Numbered from the stretch's first letter, positions 28,996-38,436 are shown. The stretch: 64,000 nucleotides of DNA from Cellulophaga sp. L1A9 (GCF_009797025.1 NZ_CP047027.1:868001-932000), one strand, 5' to 3'. Made by a program: numbers and translations. The notes: generated from the letters alone by a model not told the origin.

Positions 28996-30633
28996 ATGAA
29001 AAATATCATTAAATACATAGCTGTTGTTTTTATAGTAGGGATTACATTTAATTCCTGTGAAACAACAACTTTAAATATTACTGAAGATCCGAATGCATTG
29101 ACACCAAGTCAAGCTAATCCAGATTTCTATTTAAATGGAGCTCAAGAGAGGTTTGCGAGAGTTGTCGAAACGCTAGGCGAAGCGGGAGCTCAAGTTACAA
29201 GAATTGAAAACATGGGTACCAGAAACTATCAAAATGCTTATTCTCCATCCTTTTTTGATTTGACTTGGGAAAGAGCTTATCAGGAGGTAATCAAAAACAT
29301 TCGAGATATGAATGTTTTAGCTGAAGAAAGTAACCTTAATTACCATATAGGTATGGGTAAATTCATGGAAGCTTATACCATTAGTATACTCGTTGATTAT
29401 TTCGGCGACATCCCTTACTCGGAAGCAGCATCTGCTCCCGAAATCTTAAATCCAAAATTAGATTCCGGTGAAGAAGTTTACCTTAATGCGCTAACTTTAC
29501 TCGATGAGGCAATTGTAAATTTCAACGCAACATCTTCTGCCTTACCTGATAATGATTTCTTTTATGACGGAGATGCCAGCAACTGGATAAAAGCTTGCAA
29601 TACATTGAAGCTGAGACTATACTTAAATATGGGTAATTTATCTGAATTTAATGCCATCATAAATAGTGGAAATTACATTCAAGACACTACGGAAGATCTT
29701 CAGTTTAGATGGGGTTCAAACTCAGTACAACCAGATACTCGTCATCCGTACTATGGTACAAATTACACGAACACAGGAGCAGTAGATTACCAATCAATAT
29801 GGTTAATGAATTTAATGAATTCATCGGAAGATCCAAGAAGTCGTTACTATTTTTATCGACAAAATGAAAGAACTCCTGGCTCTACTGGAGTTGCGCCTAA
29901 TGAAGTTACTCTGGCATGCTCTGTAACATCTGCGCCTGCCCATTATACTGCAGGAGGTTACGCTTACTGCTCACTACCTGATGGATATTGGGGTAGAAAT
30001 CACGGAAACGACGAAGGTATTCCACCAGATGGCTTACTTAGAACTGCTCCAGGCGCTTATCCAGCTGCAGGGAAATTTGACGATGATTCATTTTCAGAAA
30101 TAGCATTAGGAGCAGGTGGTGGCGGTGCCGGCGTAACTCCAATGCTTTTAGCCTCATCTGTAGATTTCTGGAGAGCTGAAACTTTACTTGACAGTGATCC
30201 TGCAACAGCAAAAACTTATATGATTGCGGGAATACAAAAATCCATATCAAAGGTTCAATCTTTCGGAGCATTAGATGCAGCGGCAGACTTTTCATTGGCT
30301 CCAACTACGGTAGATATCAATTCATTTATATTGACTGTTGGAACATTATTTGATGACGCAGAAGGTACTGACAAATGGAATGTTATAGCTGAGCAATTCT
30401 TCGTTTCCTTAAAAGGTAATGGCCATGATAGTTTTAACTTTTATAGAAGAACTGGTTACCCTAATAATATCGAACCAAACTTAGAACCAGATCCAGGGGC
30501 GTTCATTAGATCATTTTTCTACCCTGCTACTGCATCCAGTAACAATCAATTTGTTGTACAAAAATCAGGAGTGGCAGAACAAGTCTTTTGGGATACAAAT
30601 CCAGCATTTCCATCATTCCCAGCTGCTAACTAA
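28996..30633 (+). CDS. SusD/RagB-family nutrient-binding outer membrane lipoprotein
   Basis: A 545-residue surface lipoprotein that lids the SusC barrel and captures substrate. The signal peptide ends in a lipobox (TFNSC, Cys21). The mature N-terminus has EDPNALTPSQANPDFYLNGAQ-type sequence, and a TPR-like helical region follows (FMEAYTISILVDYFGDIPYS). These features and the length fit the second SusD-like subgroup. It pairs with the SusC gene 17 bases upstream and is followed after 11 bases by a third lipoprotein, so the three form one operon. Confidence 0.93.
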   Translation: MKNIIKYIAVVFIVGITFNSCETTTLNITEDPNALTPSQANPDFYLNGAQERFARVVETLGEAGAQVTRIENMGTRNYQNAYSPSFFDLTWERAYQEVIKNIRDMNVLAEESNLNYHIGMGKFMEAYTISILVDYFGDIPYSEAASAPEILNPKLDSGEEVYLNALTLLDEAIVNFNATSSALPDNDFFYDGDASNWIKACNTLKLRLYLNMGNLSEFNAIINSGNYIQDTTEDLQFRWGSNSVQPDTRHPYYGTNYTNTGAVDYQSIWLMNLMNSSEDPRSRYYFYRQNERTPGSTGVAPNEVTLACSVTSAPAHYTAGGYAYCSLPDGYWGRNHGNDEGIPPDGLLRTAPGAYPAAGKFDDDSFSEIALGAGGGGAGVTPMLLASSVDFWRAETLLDSDPATAKTYMIAGIQKSISKVQSFGALDAAADFSLAPTTVDINSFILTVGTLFDDAEGTDKWNVIAEQFFVSLKGNGHDSFNFYRRTGYPNNIEPNLEPDPGAFIRSFFYPATASSNNQFVVQKSGVAEQVFWDTNPAFPSFPAAN

Positions 30634-30644
30634 AATTAAAAAAA

Positions 30645-31985
30645 ATGACAATGAAAAAATTAAATAAATATATAATAGCACTCACTTGTTTGACCTTGAC
30701 CATTTCATGTGATAATGACCCAGCAACAGTTGAGCAAGTTCTTGACAACAAAACTTCAGGAGCTATATTACGTACATTAGATTCCTCAGGTTCCTTTGAT
30801 TTGTTTAGAACAGAAAACACCTTTGCCGTGACACTTGAAGAACAAGATGAAACTGAAGGTGCTTTAATCGATCGTGTAGATATCACTGTGGATTTCGTTG
30901 ATAACAACAAAACAGGATCTACCGGTGATGATACCACTTTAGGAATAGCCTTTGGAACTATCCCAGCTAGTAGTTTCACTACGGGTTCTAGAAATCTCCC
31001 TACAGCAGATTTTTCCTATACCATGGAAGAGGCATTAACAGCCATGGGTATTAGTATACTAGATGTATTACCCGACGATGTAATTACAATTAATCTTGAA
31101 CTATTTTTCACTGACGGACGTTCTTTTAGTGCTGCAGACGCAGCAGTTACAGTAACCGGCGGATCATTCTTTAGCTCTCCTTTTGCTTATTCACTTATTA
31201 TAGATGACGGAGTCAATTTTGGCAAAAAAGGATTGTATACAAAGGAAATAAATCTTGTTCCTGGTGAAGTAATAGATCCGTATTCGATAAATTTAAGTAT
31301 CGCTGATGAAGAAGGTGGTGACTTAATAAAAACCGTCAACATATACAGAAGGTTTCGAGATTTAACTATTGGAGAAGATGGAACAAATTTATCTGAAGAC
31401 GAAGCTCTTTATACATCCATTGAAGTTAGCACAATGACTTTAGAAATTGATCCTGAGGATGAAGAAGACCCAGGAACAAGAACTACAAATTTTGAAATAT
31501 CTGTTTTAGAATTATTAGGACCTGACTTATCTGTTGAGGCTTTAGATCTTGGAGATGAATTCCAAATTCGTTACGAGTTAATAACACAAGATGGTAGAAT
31601 AATCACTACAGATGAATCTGGAACCGAATATTTTGACTTAATACCTACAACTGAATGTATTCAATTAAACAGAGATGCCCCAGTAGCAGGAGAATACACT
31701 ATTGAATTTGAAGACCTCTATGGAGACGGATGGGATGGTGCTTTCATTACCGTTGAAATCGGTGGAGCATCGCAAGACTATACATTAGAAACTGGTAGTT
31801 CAAGTGAAGTTAAATTCACAGTACCAGAAGGAACTTCTACTTTAGTACTAACTTATAATAGCGGTATTTACGAAGAAGAACATAAATATGTAATTATTGA
31901 CCCTAATGGAAATTTAGCATTCTCAGATGGTCCAGAACCAAACATAGGTATTATTCCGATTAAAGTTTGTCAACCAGAAGAATAG
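30645..31985 (+). CDS. Surface lipoprotein of unknown function in the SusCD operon
   Basis: A 446-residue protein with signal peptide and lipobox (LTISC, about residue 22), so it is predicted to be a lipoprotein. It is highly acidic and probably all-beta. The last ~110 residues contain GDGWDGAFITVEIGG, a motif seen in many secreted marine bacterial modules, followed by a beta-rich stretch. It occupies the place of SusE/SusF-like accessory binding proteins but I see no clear homology to them. ATG at 30645 and at 30651 are both possible starts; the protein has a plausible signal peptide with either. A strong terminator 20 bases after the stop ends the operon. Confidence 0.7.
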   Translation: MTMKKLNKYIIALTCLTLTISCDNDPATVEQVLDNKTSGAILRTLDSSGSFDLFRTENTFAVTLEEQDETEGALIDRVDITVDFVDNNKTGSTGDDTTLGIAFGTIPASSFTTGSRNLPTADFSYTMEEALTAMGISILDVLPDDVITINLELFFTDGRSFSAADAAVTVTGGSFFSSPFAYSLIIDDGVNFGKKGLYTKEINLVPGEVIDPYSINLSIADEEGGDLIKTVNIYRRFRDLTIGEDGTNLSEDEALYTSIEVSTMTLEIDPEDEEDPGTRTTNFEISVLELLGPDLSVEALDLGDEFQIRYELITQDGRIITTDESGTEYFDLIPTTECIQLNRDAPVAGEYTIEFEDLYGDGWDGAFITVEIGGASQDYTLETGSSSEVKFTVPEGTSTLVLTYNSGIYEEEHKYVIIDPNGNLAFSDGPEPNIGIIPIKVCQPEE

Positions 31986-32368
31986 ACTCAAAAAATAAAT
32001 TCAAAAAAAAGGCCGCTAATTAGCGGCCTTTTTAATATTACATTATTAGAATACAAAACGAACTTACAAACACGCATAGCCATGTCTCCAATAATTCATA
32101 ACATAAATTTTATGCTCGTGTTTTTTTAAATAAATCATTTTACGAATCTTATTAAAAAAATAAAATCTCCACCATAAAAATCCATGTGCACTCACATGAA
32201 ATCATAAGTTTAGCAAGAATAATAACCAAAAAAATAAATTCAAATTAGATAAATTTGTAATCAAAAAAACCAAATATTTCTTAACACTTATCTTCTAAAA
32301 ATATTAACATGTTTTTTGAAAAATATACTATTAAATTTCAAGTAAGTTAAACCGTAAAACAACCACTT
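31986..32368. other. 383-base intergenic region
   Basis: Apart from the terminator at 32006-32033 this stretch is A/T-rich and shows no ORF of note. A short inverted repeat (CATAAATTTTATG, about 32102-32114) is followed by a T run near 32124, which might be a weak second terminator. No exact TAnnTTTG promoter was found for the gene at 32369. I see nothing else in it. Confidence 0.5.
32006..32033 (+). terminator. Rho-independent terminator of the SusCD operon
   Basis: A perfect 28-base palindrome: arm AAAAAGGCCGCT, loop AATT, arm AGCGGCCTTTTT. The GC-rich stem followed by T5 is a strong intrinsic terminator for the plus strand; the mirrored A run would let it work on the minus strand too. Confidence 0.92.
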
Positions 32369-33109
32369 ATGAAATACAAAATTACCATTCCATTTATACT
32401 CTTATATAATTTAGTTCTATCACAAAATTTAAGTCCAGCACCCAATGGCGAGGCTGGTATGCTTGCAAATGCTAAGGGAGGAAGTCCAATGCTCAATTTG
32501 GTGATGATGGAATTAAGGAATAATGAATCAAATAATGCAGTCAATAAAACTTTAGGAACTCCATACTCTAATGATAAATTTATAAAAAGTAAGATTTATT
32601 ATGATCATGACTTGCAAGGTGAATTCTTTGTACGATACAATGCCTTAAATAGTAGTATTGAATTAAAAAAATCCCTAGAGTCAGAAGAAAAACCACAACA
32701 ACTTTTAGCAGATAAAAAAATCATCATCAAATACCTAAACAAGGAGCTAAGATTCACAACTTACATAAATAAGAAGAAAAAAACAAAAAATGGATACTTA
32801 TCTCTAATTGCTGATGGAAAAAACTATAAGCTATATCACAGATTAGCTGTTAAATTTTCTGAAGGCAAAGCTGCTGCGAATTCGATGGTTGTCTCGATTC
32901 CTAGCAAATTTACTCATTTTGAAGAATATTACTTTCAAAAAGTAGAATTAAACCATATTGATTTCCTGCCTTTGAAGAAAGCGAAATTCTTAAAGCAATT
33001 TGATAAAAAAAATAAAAATGTGATAGAAGAATTTATCGAAAAAAATTCTCTTAATACAAATAAAGAGGAAAATTTAATCACAATTTTTAATTACATTAAT
33101 ACTTTATAA
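32369..33109 (+). CDS. Secreted protein of unknown function
   Basis: A 246-residue protein I do not recognise. A short signal peptide (MKYKITIPFILLYNLVLSQ) predicts export. The mature part is basic, Lys/Asn-rich and alternates beta-like and charged stretches; a segment DKKIIIKYLNKELRFTTYIN followed by KKKKTKNGYLSLIADGKNYK looks like a beta-hairpin pair. It has no membrane anchor, no lipobox and no T9SS C-terminal domain. It stands alone with a 383-base gap upstream and 189 bases downstream to rlmB. Function cannot be assigned from sequence. Confidence 0.65.
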   Translation: MKYKITIPFILLYNLVLSQNLSPAPNGEAGMLANAKGGSPMLNLVMMELRNNESNNAVNKTLGTPYSNDKFIKSKIYYDHDLQGEFFVRYNALNSSIELKKSLESEEKPQQLLADKKIIIKYLNKELRFTTYINKKKKTKNGYLSLIADGKNYKLYHRLAVKFSEGKAAANSMVVSIPSKFTHFEEYYFQKVELNHIDFLPLKKAKFLKQFDKKNKNVIEEFIEKNSLNTNKEENLITIFNYINTL

Positions 33110-33256
33110 TCGAATTTTACAGATTTAATAGAAAAAAATAAACTAATTAATCAATAAGCTTTTTCAAAAATCTTTGCATTATAAATTCTTTAAAAAATTG
33201 AACCAAATTAGCGCTTTGTATACTGGTTGAGTAGAATCCAAAAATTAATGGAGAAG

Positions 33257-33293
33257 TTTGAAGACATATAATTATAGTTTTTCCCTACCTTTG
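33257..33293 (+). promoter_or_regulatory. rlmB promoter, predicted leaderless
   Basis: TACCTTTG at 33286-33293 is an exact TAnnTTTG box and ends only 5 bases before the rlmB ATG at 33299. An upstream TTTG (33257-33260) is 25 bases away, longer than the usual 17-23. With the start point about 5-7 bases past the box, the transcript would begin at or next to the start codon. Confidence 0.5.
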
Positions 33294-33298
33294 CCCCA

Positions 33299-34036
33299 AT
33301 GGAAAACAATACTCAGATTTACGGTATAAGAGCAATTATTGAGGCAATAAATGCAGATAAGGCAATTGATAAAGTCTTTATTCAAAAAGGTCTTAAAGGC
33401 GATTTATTCAAAGAATTTGAAACCCTTATTCGAAGAAACGGGATTAACTCCTCCTATGTTCCTGTAGAAAAATTAAACAGGTTAACCAAAGGAAATCACC
33501 AAGGGGTTATTGCTACCATATCACCTATTAAATTTTTTACGATTGAAGAGTTAGTAGAGAACGTTTCTGCAAAAGAGACCACTCCCCTATTTTTATTGTT
33601 AGACCAACTATCTGATGTTCGAAACTTTGGTGCTATTATTAGAACTGCAGAATGTACTGGAGTAGACGGAATCATCATCCAGAAAAAAGGTGCTGCACCT
33701 GTGACAGCTGATACTATCAAAACTTCTGCTGGCGCTGCCTTTAAAGTGCCCATTGCAAAGGTAGATCATATTAAAGATGCTGTTTTTTATTTACAGGCTT
33801 CCGGGATCAGAACAATTGCTGCTACGGAAAAAACAGAAAATTCTGTTTATGACATCTCCTTCAAAGAACCATGTGCCATCATTATGGGATCCGAAGATTT
33901 AGGTATCTCCCCTTCTATTTTAAAAGTAGTAGATGACAAAGCAAAAATCCCTTTATTAGGAGAAATAGGATCATTAAACGTGTCTGTAGCTTGTGGTGTT
34001 TTTCTGTATGAAACCGTTAGGCAACGTAGTTTATAA
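33299..34036 (+). CDS. rlmB: 23S rRNA (guanosine-2'-O)-methyltransferase RlmB-type (SpoU family)
   Basis: A 245-residue SPOUT methyltransferase that 2'-O-methylates a guanosine of 23S rRNA (G2251 in E. coli). The N-terminal substrate-binding domain (1-75) begins IYGIRAIIEAIN and includes KGNHQGVIA. The C-terminal trefoil-knot domain shows motif 1 LDQLSDVRNFGAIIRTAEC, motif 2 CAIIMGSEDLGIS and motif 3 IPLLGEIGSLNVSVACGVFL. Family members also include tRNA methyltransferases, so the exact target is inferred. It converges on the rhomboid gene with 11 bases between stops. Confidence 0.9.
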   Translation: MENNTQIYGIRAIIEAINADKAIDKVFIQKGLKGDLFKEFETLIRRNGINSSYVPVEKLNRLTKGNHQGVIATISPIKFFTIEELVENVSAKETTPLFLLLDQLSDVRNFGAIIRTAECTGVDGIIIQKKGAAPVTADTIKTSAGAAFKVPIAKVDHIKDAVFYLQASGIRTIAATEKTENSVYDISFKEPCAIIMGSEDLGISPSILKVVDDKAKIPLLGEIGSLNVSVACGVFLYETVRQRSL

Positions 34037-34047
34037 ATTTCGTTTAC

Positions 34048-34791
34048 TTATTCTGGTTTTTCGCTTTCTTTATAATGGTATTGTATAATTACTTCTGGCT
34101 GCTCTTTTAATTCGATCTCTAGCTCTGGCGTACGTTCTATAAAATTTCCATTTTCATCAAAGTGCTGAAGGAATTCATCTTCTTCTTCCTTATAATCATC
34201 ACGTTCCCAATCATATTTTTTGGTTTCCGGAATTGGTGTTTTAAGATAGTATGCAAAGAAGAAACCTACTAGAAATCCTGATAGGTGTCCTTCCCAAGAA
34301 ATATCATCTTGAATAGGAAAGATATACCAAAGCATACTGCCATAAACGAAAACGACCATTAGGGACAATGCTACCAAACGGTAATAGTTAGTAAAAATTC
34401 CTTTAAAGAAAATAAAACTTGCCAATACATAGATTAGGCCACTAGCTCCAATATGATAAGACTCTCTTCCTATTAGCCACGTTAAAAACCCAGATACAAG
34501 TATCCCTAAAATAATAACTTGAAAAGCATTTTTCTTATAAAAATAAAATAGTGACGCTGTTAAAACTGCCAATGGCACCGTGTTATTATATAAATGCTGA
34601 GCAGAACCATGTATAAAAGGACTAAAGATTATACCTCTAAGACCCACTAGCGTTCTAGGTAGCACTCCAAATTTATTAAAGTTTATTCCTAGTCTAATTT
34701 CCACTAAAAAAACGATCCAAATAGCCAAAACCAAAAGTAATGGCGCAATAAGCACTGTATTCGTAAATTGGAACTGTTTGGATGCTTGCAT
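34048..34791 (-). CDS. Rhomboid-family intramembrane serine protease
   Basis: A 247-residue membrane protein with six likely transmembrane helices. The catalytic dyad is visible: Ser117 in HIGASGLIY and His169 in WEGHLSGFLVG. The loop HGSAQHLYNN (61-70) matches the rhomboid H..xHL.N motif. Rhomboids cleave transmembrane segments of client proteins; no client is suggested by context. A ~45-residue acidic cytoplasmic tail (EEEDEFLQHFDENG) follows the last helix. It is divergently transcribed from rarA with a short gap. Confidence 0.93.
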   Translation of the reverse strand: MQASKQFQFTNTVLIAPLLLVLAIWIVFLVEIRLGINFNKFGVLPRTLVGLRGIIFSPFIHGSAQHLYNNTVPLAVLTASLFYFYKKNAFQVIILGILVSGFLTWLIGRESYHIGASGLIYVLASFIFFKGIFTNYYRLVALSLMVVFVYGSMLWYIFPIQDDISWEGHLSGFLVGFFFAYYLKTPIPETKKYDWERDDYKEEEDEFLQHFDENGNFIERTPELEIELKEQPEVIIQYHYKESEKPE

Positions 34792-34849
34792 ACAAGTAAT
34801 TTATAAAATGGAAATCAAAAACGCAACCAAAAACTACAAACATGATAAA

Positions 34850-34876
34850 TTGTCATAAGTAGAATTTGTATTTTTG
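34850..34876 (+). promoter_or_regulatory. rarA promoter, predicted leaderless
   Basis: TATTTTTG at 34869-34876 is an exact TAnnTTTG box, ending 4 bases before the ATG at 34881. TTG at 34850-34852 gives a 16-base spacer, just short of the usual range. Start of transcription is expected at about the start codon. Confidence 0.5.
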
Positions 34877-34880
34877 CACT

Positions 34881-36158
34881 ATGAATGAACCTCTTGCAGA
34901 GCGGATACGCCCAAAGACATTAGAAGATTACATCAGTCAGCTTCATTTAGTAGGTGACAACGGCTCTCTTACGCATCAAATTAAAAAAGGAATAATTCCT
35001 TCGTTAATACTTTGGGGACCTCCAGGAACAGGTAAAACTACATTAGCCAACATTATCGCTATGGAAAGCGGTAGGCCCTTCTACACCTTAAGCGCAATTA
35101 ATAGTGGTGTAAAAGATATTCGTGAGGTTATAGACAAAGCAAAACAAAGTGGCGGCTTATTCACAACCAAAAACCCCATTTTGTTTATTGATGAGATTCA
35201 CAGGTTTAGCAAATCGCAACAAGATTCATTACTTGCTGCTGTTGAAAAAGGCTGGGTAACCTTAATAGGTGCTACCACTGAAAACCCTAGTTTTGAAGTT
35301 ATCCCTGCATTACTCTCAAGATGTCAAGTATACATATTAAATGAATTTGGAAAAGATGATTTAGTCGCACTTCTAAAAAGAGCTATCTCTTTAGACAAGC
35401 ATTTGAAATCTAAAAACATCAACCTAAAAGAAACTGATGCCTTATTGCGATTATCAGGTGGAGATGGGAGAAAGCTTTTAAATATATTTGAGCTCGTTAT
35501 CAATTCTGAAAGCGGAGACACTATAGAAGTAACGAATGATTTAGTGCTACAAAAGGTGCAAAAAAACACCGTTCGTTATGATAAAACTGGGGAGCAACAT
35601 TATGATATTATTTCGGCCTTTATAAAATCTATTAGAGGTAGTGATCCTAATGCAGCAGTGTATTGGTTAGCAAGAATGATTGAAGGCGGTGAAGATGTAA
35701 AATTTATTGCACGCAGAATGCTTATTGCAGCGTCTGAAGATATTGGTTTAGCTAACCCTACCGCGCTTGTAATGGCTAACACGACATTCCAAGCTGTTAC
35801 CACTATTGGATATCCTGAAGCACGAATAATCTTAAGTCAATGTGCAATTTACTTAGCGACCTCTCCTAAAAGTAATGGGAGTTATATGGCCATCAATAGA
35901 GCGCTTAAAACAGTGACAGATACGGGTGATTTATCGGTGCCATTAGCTTTAAGAAATGCTCCAACAAAATTAATGAAAGACATTGGTTACGGTGCTGAAT
36001 ATAAATATGCACACGACTATCAAAATAATTTTGTTGAAGCAGAATTTTTACCTGATGATATCTCAGGAACTTCTTTCTACAAACCAAATAACAATCAGCG
36101 TGAGAATGCTATAAAGGAGTTTCTTAAAAACAGGTGGAAAGACAAATATTCTATCTAA
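34881..36158 (+). CDS. rarA: Replication-associated recombination protein RarA (MgsA)
   Basis: A 425-residue AAA+ ATPase acting at stalled or gapped replication forks. Walker [10 protein letters not shown] lies at about 46-54, Walker [17 protein letters not shown] at about 101-116, sensor 1 in [13 protein letters not shown], and the arginine finger region ALLSRCQVY. The C-terminal tetramerisation domain has [29 protein letters not shown] chose the ATG at 34881 because an upstream TTG at 34866 would place the start inside the promoter box. The stop overlaps the stop of the convergent gene by three bases within CTAA. Confidence 0.95.
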   Translation: MNEPLAERIRPKTLEDYISQLHLVGDNGSLTHQIKKGIIPSLILWGPPGTGKTTLANIIAMESGRPFYTLSAINSGVKDIREVIDKAKQSGGLFTTKNPILFIDEIHRFSKSQQDSLLAAVEKGWVTLIGATTENPSFEVIPALLSRCQVYILNEFGKDDLVALLKRAISLDKHLKSKNINLKETDALLRLSGGDGRKLLNIFELVINSESGDTIEVTNDLVLQKVQKNTVRYDKTGEQHYDIISAFIKSIRGSDPNAAVYWLARMIEGGEDVKFIARRMLIAASEDIGLANPTALVMANTTFQAVTTIGYPEARIILSQCAIYLATSPKSNGSYMAINRALKTVTDTGDLSVPLALRNAPTKLMKDIGYGAEYKYAHDYQNNFVEAEFLPDDISGTSFYKPNNNQRENAIKEFLKNRWKDKYSI

Positions 36159-36979
36159 AATTTAATATTCAAGGATTTTACTTTCAATACATCACCTTCA
36201 TAAAACTCAAAGTACCAAGCACCGTCTTTTGCGTACACCAAACCTTTGGTTCCTGAAATCTCTTCACCCAAAAAGATATTAGGTTGAGACGTCTTGAACA
36301 TTTTCATTACTATTTTTGGGGAACTGTCTACCAATTGATAGCCATTTAAAATATCTTGAGCATATAAACCTCCATTAGAAGTTGCTACTTTTTTTGCTTC
36401 CATTCCTGGAGTTGCTTTTATTACCGATTTTTTTTGTACTTCTTCTTGCGTTTTTACTACAGCAGTTGTCGTGGCCTCAGCAGGCGCTTGTTTAACCGCT
36501 GGTAAGCTTTTTGCATCATTTTGATACGACACCTTTACCGGTTCTGTTGTTGTTCCAGTATATGAATATGTGTAGCTAGATAATGATTTCATTGCAGCTC
36601 TGATTGCTTCAGAATATGAAGCGTCATATTCCTTTTGTTTACTCGTCCCTTCAATAGATTTATAGATTTCTTTACCCGAACAATCCTCTAACAAAAAAGT
36701 AATCTTGGTTGTAAACATATTAGAACCATCTATCAGTTTAGCATACAATGCCACACACCTATTTAGATTCAACTCTGATGGTAAATCGTTACTATAAACA
36801 ACATTCACATCACTTTCTGCAAGTAAATATTTTACAAGGGTACTAGATTTATACTGGTTGGGACTTTTAAACGATTCAAATTGTGTAGGAACTACTACAT
36901 ATTTATAATCGTTAATTACTTCTTGTCCGTAGAAATTAGCACAAAATGCTAACATTAAAATGGGTACTATCTTTTTCAT
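36155..36979 (-). CDS. Exported protein of unknown function (flavobacterial conserved type)
   Basis: A 274-residue protein with signal peptide MKKIVPILMLAFCANFYGQ. The N-terminal domain (about 20-140) contains DYKYVVVPTQFESFKSPNQY, a pattern I associate with exported flavobacterial proteins of unknown role, and an acidic/hydroxylated region ends in AIRAAMKSLSSY. A low-complexity Thr/Ala/Lys linker (about 165-205) leads to a C-terminal beta-rich part with YAKDGAWYFEFYEGDVLKVK. The start at 36979 was preferred over an upstream Met at 37003 because it gives the clean signal peptide. It is the third gene of an operon with a DUF5723-type protein and a lipoprotein. Confidence 0.72.
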   Translation of the reverse strand: MKKIVPILMLAFCANFYGQEVINDYKYVVVPTQFESFKSPNQYKSSTLVKYLLAESDVNVVYSNDLPSELNLNRCVALYAKLIDGSNMFTTKITFLLEDCSGKEIYKSIEGTSKQKEYDASYSEAIRAAMKSLSSYTYSYTGTTTEPVKVSYQNDAKSLPAVKQAPAEATTTAVVKTQEEVQKKSVIKATPGMEAKKVATSNGGLYAQDILNGYQLVDSSPKIVMKMFKTSQPNIFLGEEISGTKGLVYAKDGAWYFEFYEGDVLKVKSLNIKF

Positions 36980-36987
36980 GAGGTCTC

Positions 36988-38436
36988 TTATTTCTTGCCC
37001 CAAGATATAATATTTAATCCAAATTGTACGGATGCATATTGGCTATTTGCCAAATTTGAATATCCAATAAGGTTATCTGCCATTAAATACATATTTACTG
37101 GTCCCGCTTGAAGACTAGCACCTAAACCAATATTTGTATATGAAAACTTATCTATAGTGTACGTAGTTTTCAAAGTCATAACATTACCCAATCGATGCTG
37201 GTAAAATGCACTTAGCGCTGCTTGCGGACCTCTTGGTCTATTTATAGCATATAATTGTGCTCCATAACTATTCTTATACACCCTCCCTCTATTATTACCA
37301 CCTGAAGTACTCGTGCAATAACAAGCTTCTCTAGATTCAATTTCTTTTCCAAAATCACGGCGAATAGAGGTATAAAATTTTGTTGGTCTAAATGTGATGT
37401 AGTTATCATCACCTTCGACATAAGGAACTAAGTCTTGTAAATCGTCTACCAATGTTCTCCACTCATCTTCTGCAGAATTAAGGTCTTCTGGTAAGCGTAC
37501 CTCTAAACCTTCTGTACTAGCAAATCCTTTTAAAGAATATGTTCTTACATCCTTACTGTGATAAATAAAACCTACATCTATTAAACTACCCGTAAATACT
37601 GTTCTTTCATCAATATTATAGGTAAATCCTAAATCAAAGCCTAAGCCTAAATTACCACCCAGCAATGCTCTTTTTCCTAAAACGCTAGAAATAGCAGCAC
37701 CATTTGCTTGTGAGTCGTCATCTATAATATCCTTTAACTCAAATAATCCCGAAGTTTTTATTTCTATATCGGCATCAAGCGTACTCTCCAATAAATTATC
37801 ATCTCCTTGGGTGGTTACGAAATACCCTTTATTTTTTGTAGACGTAAAATTAAGTAAGCTAGAATACACCTTAGCTCGGAAACCCATGGTAAGTTCATTT
37901 GAAATTTTCTTATTAATTCCGAAATGATAAACATTCAAAATTTCTCCTCGAGTTTTAAGGTGATTTAAATCGAATTTTTTGTTTAGATTATTTGTATTCC
38001 CTTCATAAGCCAATAGCGCATAATCTTTGAAGAAATAACCAATGGCATCGCCTTCATTATAAGCTCCAAAGGAATAAAAAACATCTTCATTCTTTTTGCT
38101 TCTATACCCAATATTGAGTAATTCTATTTGGTACGTACCACTTAGCTCATCACTAAACTCCATACCATAGATTACCTTTTCTCTAAATTTGGTATTAAAA
38201 TCTACGCCATCATTTGCAAAAAGATCATTGGATTTCAACCCACTACTCCCCGCTTGAAAAGAAACACCAGAAATTAATGGCACTCCTGCATACCATTGAA
38301 AAGAAGTTTTCATTCCAGGATTTAACAATAGTGCTTGTGGCACTTCATTAAAATCATAGAGCAACTGTTTATTTTGACTGTTCACATAGAAACAACCAAA
38401 TAATAACACTACAAAAAATATTTTTTTCAACCTCAT
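36988..38436 (-). CDS. DUF5723-type outer membrane beta-barrel protein
   Basis: A 482-residue exported protein (signal peptide ends YVNSQ). The mature N-terminus DFNEVPQALLLNPGMKTSFQ and repeated amphipathic beta strands with glycine-rich turns (LGLGFDLGFTYNIDERTVF) fit the DUF5723 group of outer-membrane proteins related to PorV/PorQ/FadL-like barrels. A CYCTSTSGGNN stretch near residue 370 gives two Cys in an extracellular-type loop. Role unknown. The start ATG overlaps the stop of the upstream lipoprotein gene by four bases (ATGA), and the next gene begins 8 bases after its stop, so the three are co-translated. Confidence 0.75.
   Translation of the reverse strand: MRLKKIFFVVLLFGCFYVNSQNKQLLYDFNEVPQALLLNPGMKTSFQWYAGVPLISGVSFQAGSSGLKSNDLFANDGVDFNTKFREKVIYGMEFSDELSGTYQIELLNIGYRSKKNEDVFYSFGAYNEGDAIGYFFKDYALLAYEGNTNNLNKKFDLNHLKTRGEILNVYHFGINKKISNELTMGFRAKVYSSLLNFTSTKNKGYFVTTQGDDNLLESTLDADIEIKTSGLFELKDIIDDDSQANGAAISSVLGKRALLGGNLGLGFDLGFTYNIDERTVFTGSLIDVGFIYHSKDVRTYSLKGFASTEGLEVRLPEDLNSAEDEWRTLVDDLQDLVPYVEGDDNYITFRPTKFYTSIRRDFGKEIESREACYCTSTSGGNNRGRVYKNSYGAQLYAINRPRGPQAALSAFYQHRLGNVMTLKTTYTIDKFSYTNIGLGASLQAGPVNMYLMADNLIGYSNLANSQYASVQFGLNIISWGKK

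Noticed and set aside
34866..34880. Upstream TTG start for rarA
   Set aside because: It overlaps the -7 promoter box and adds residues not found in the RarA family; ATG 34881 fits better.
36979..37003. Longer N-terminus (MGQEIRDL) for the exported protein ending at 36155
   Set aside because: It would place charged residues before the signal peptide and overlap the upstream gene; the internal Met gives a clean signal peptide.
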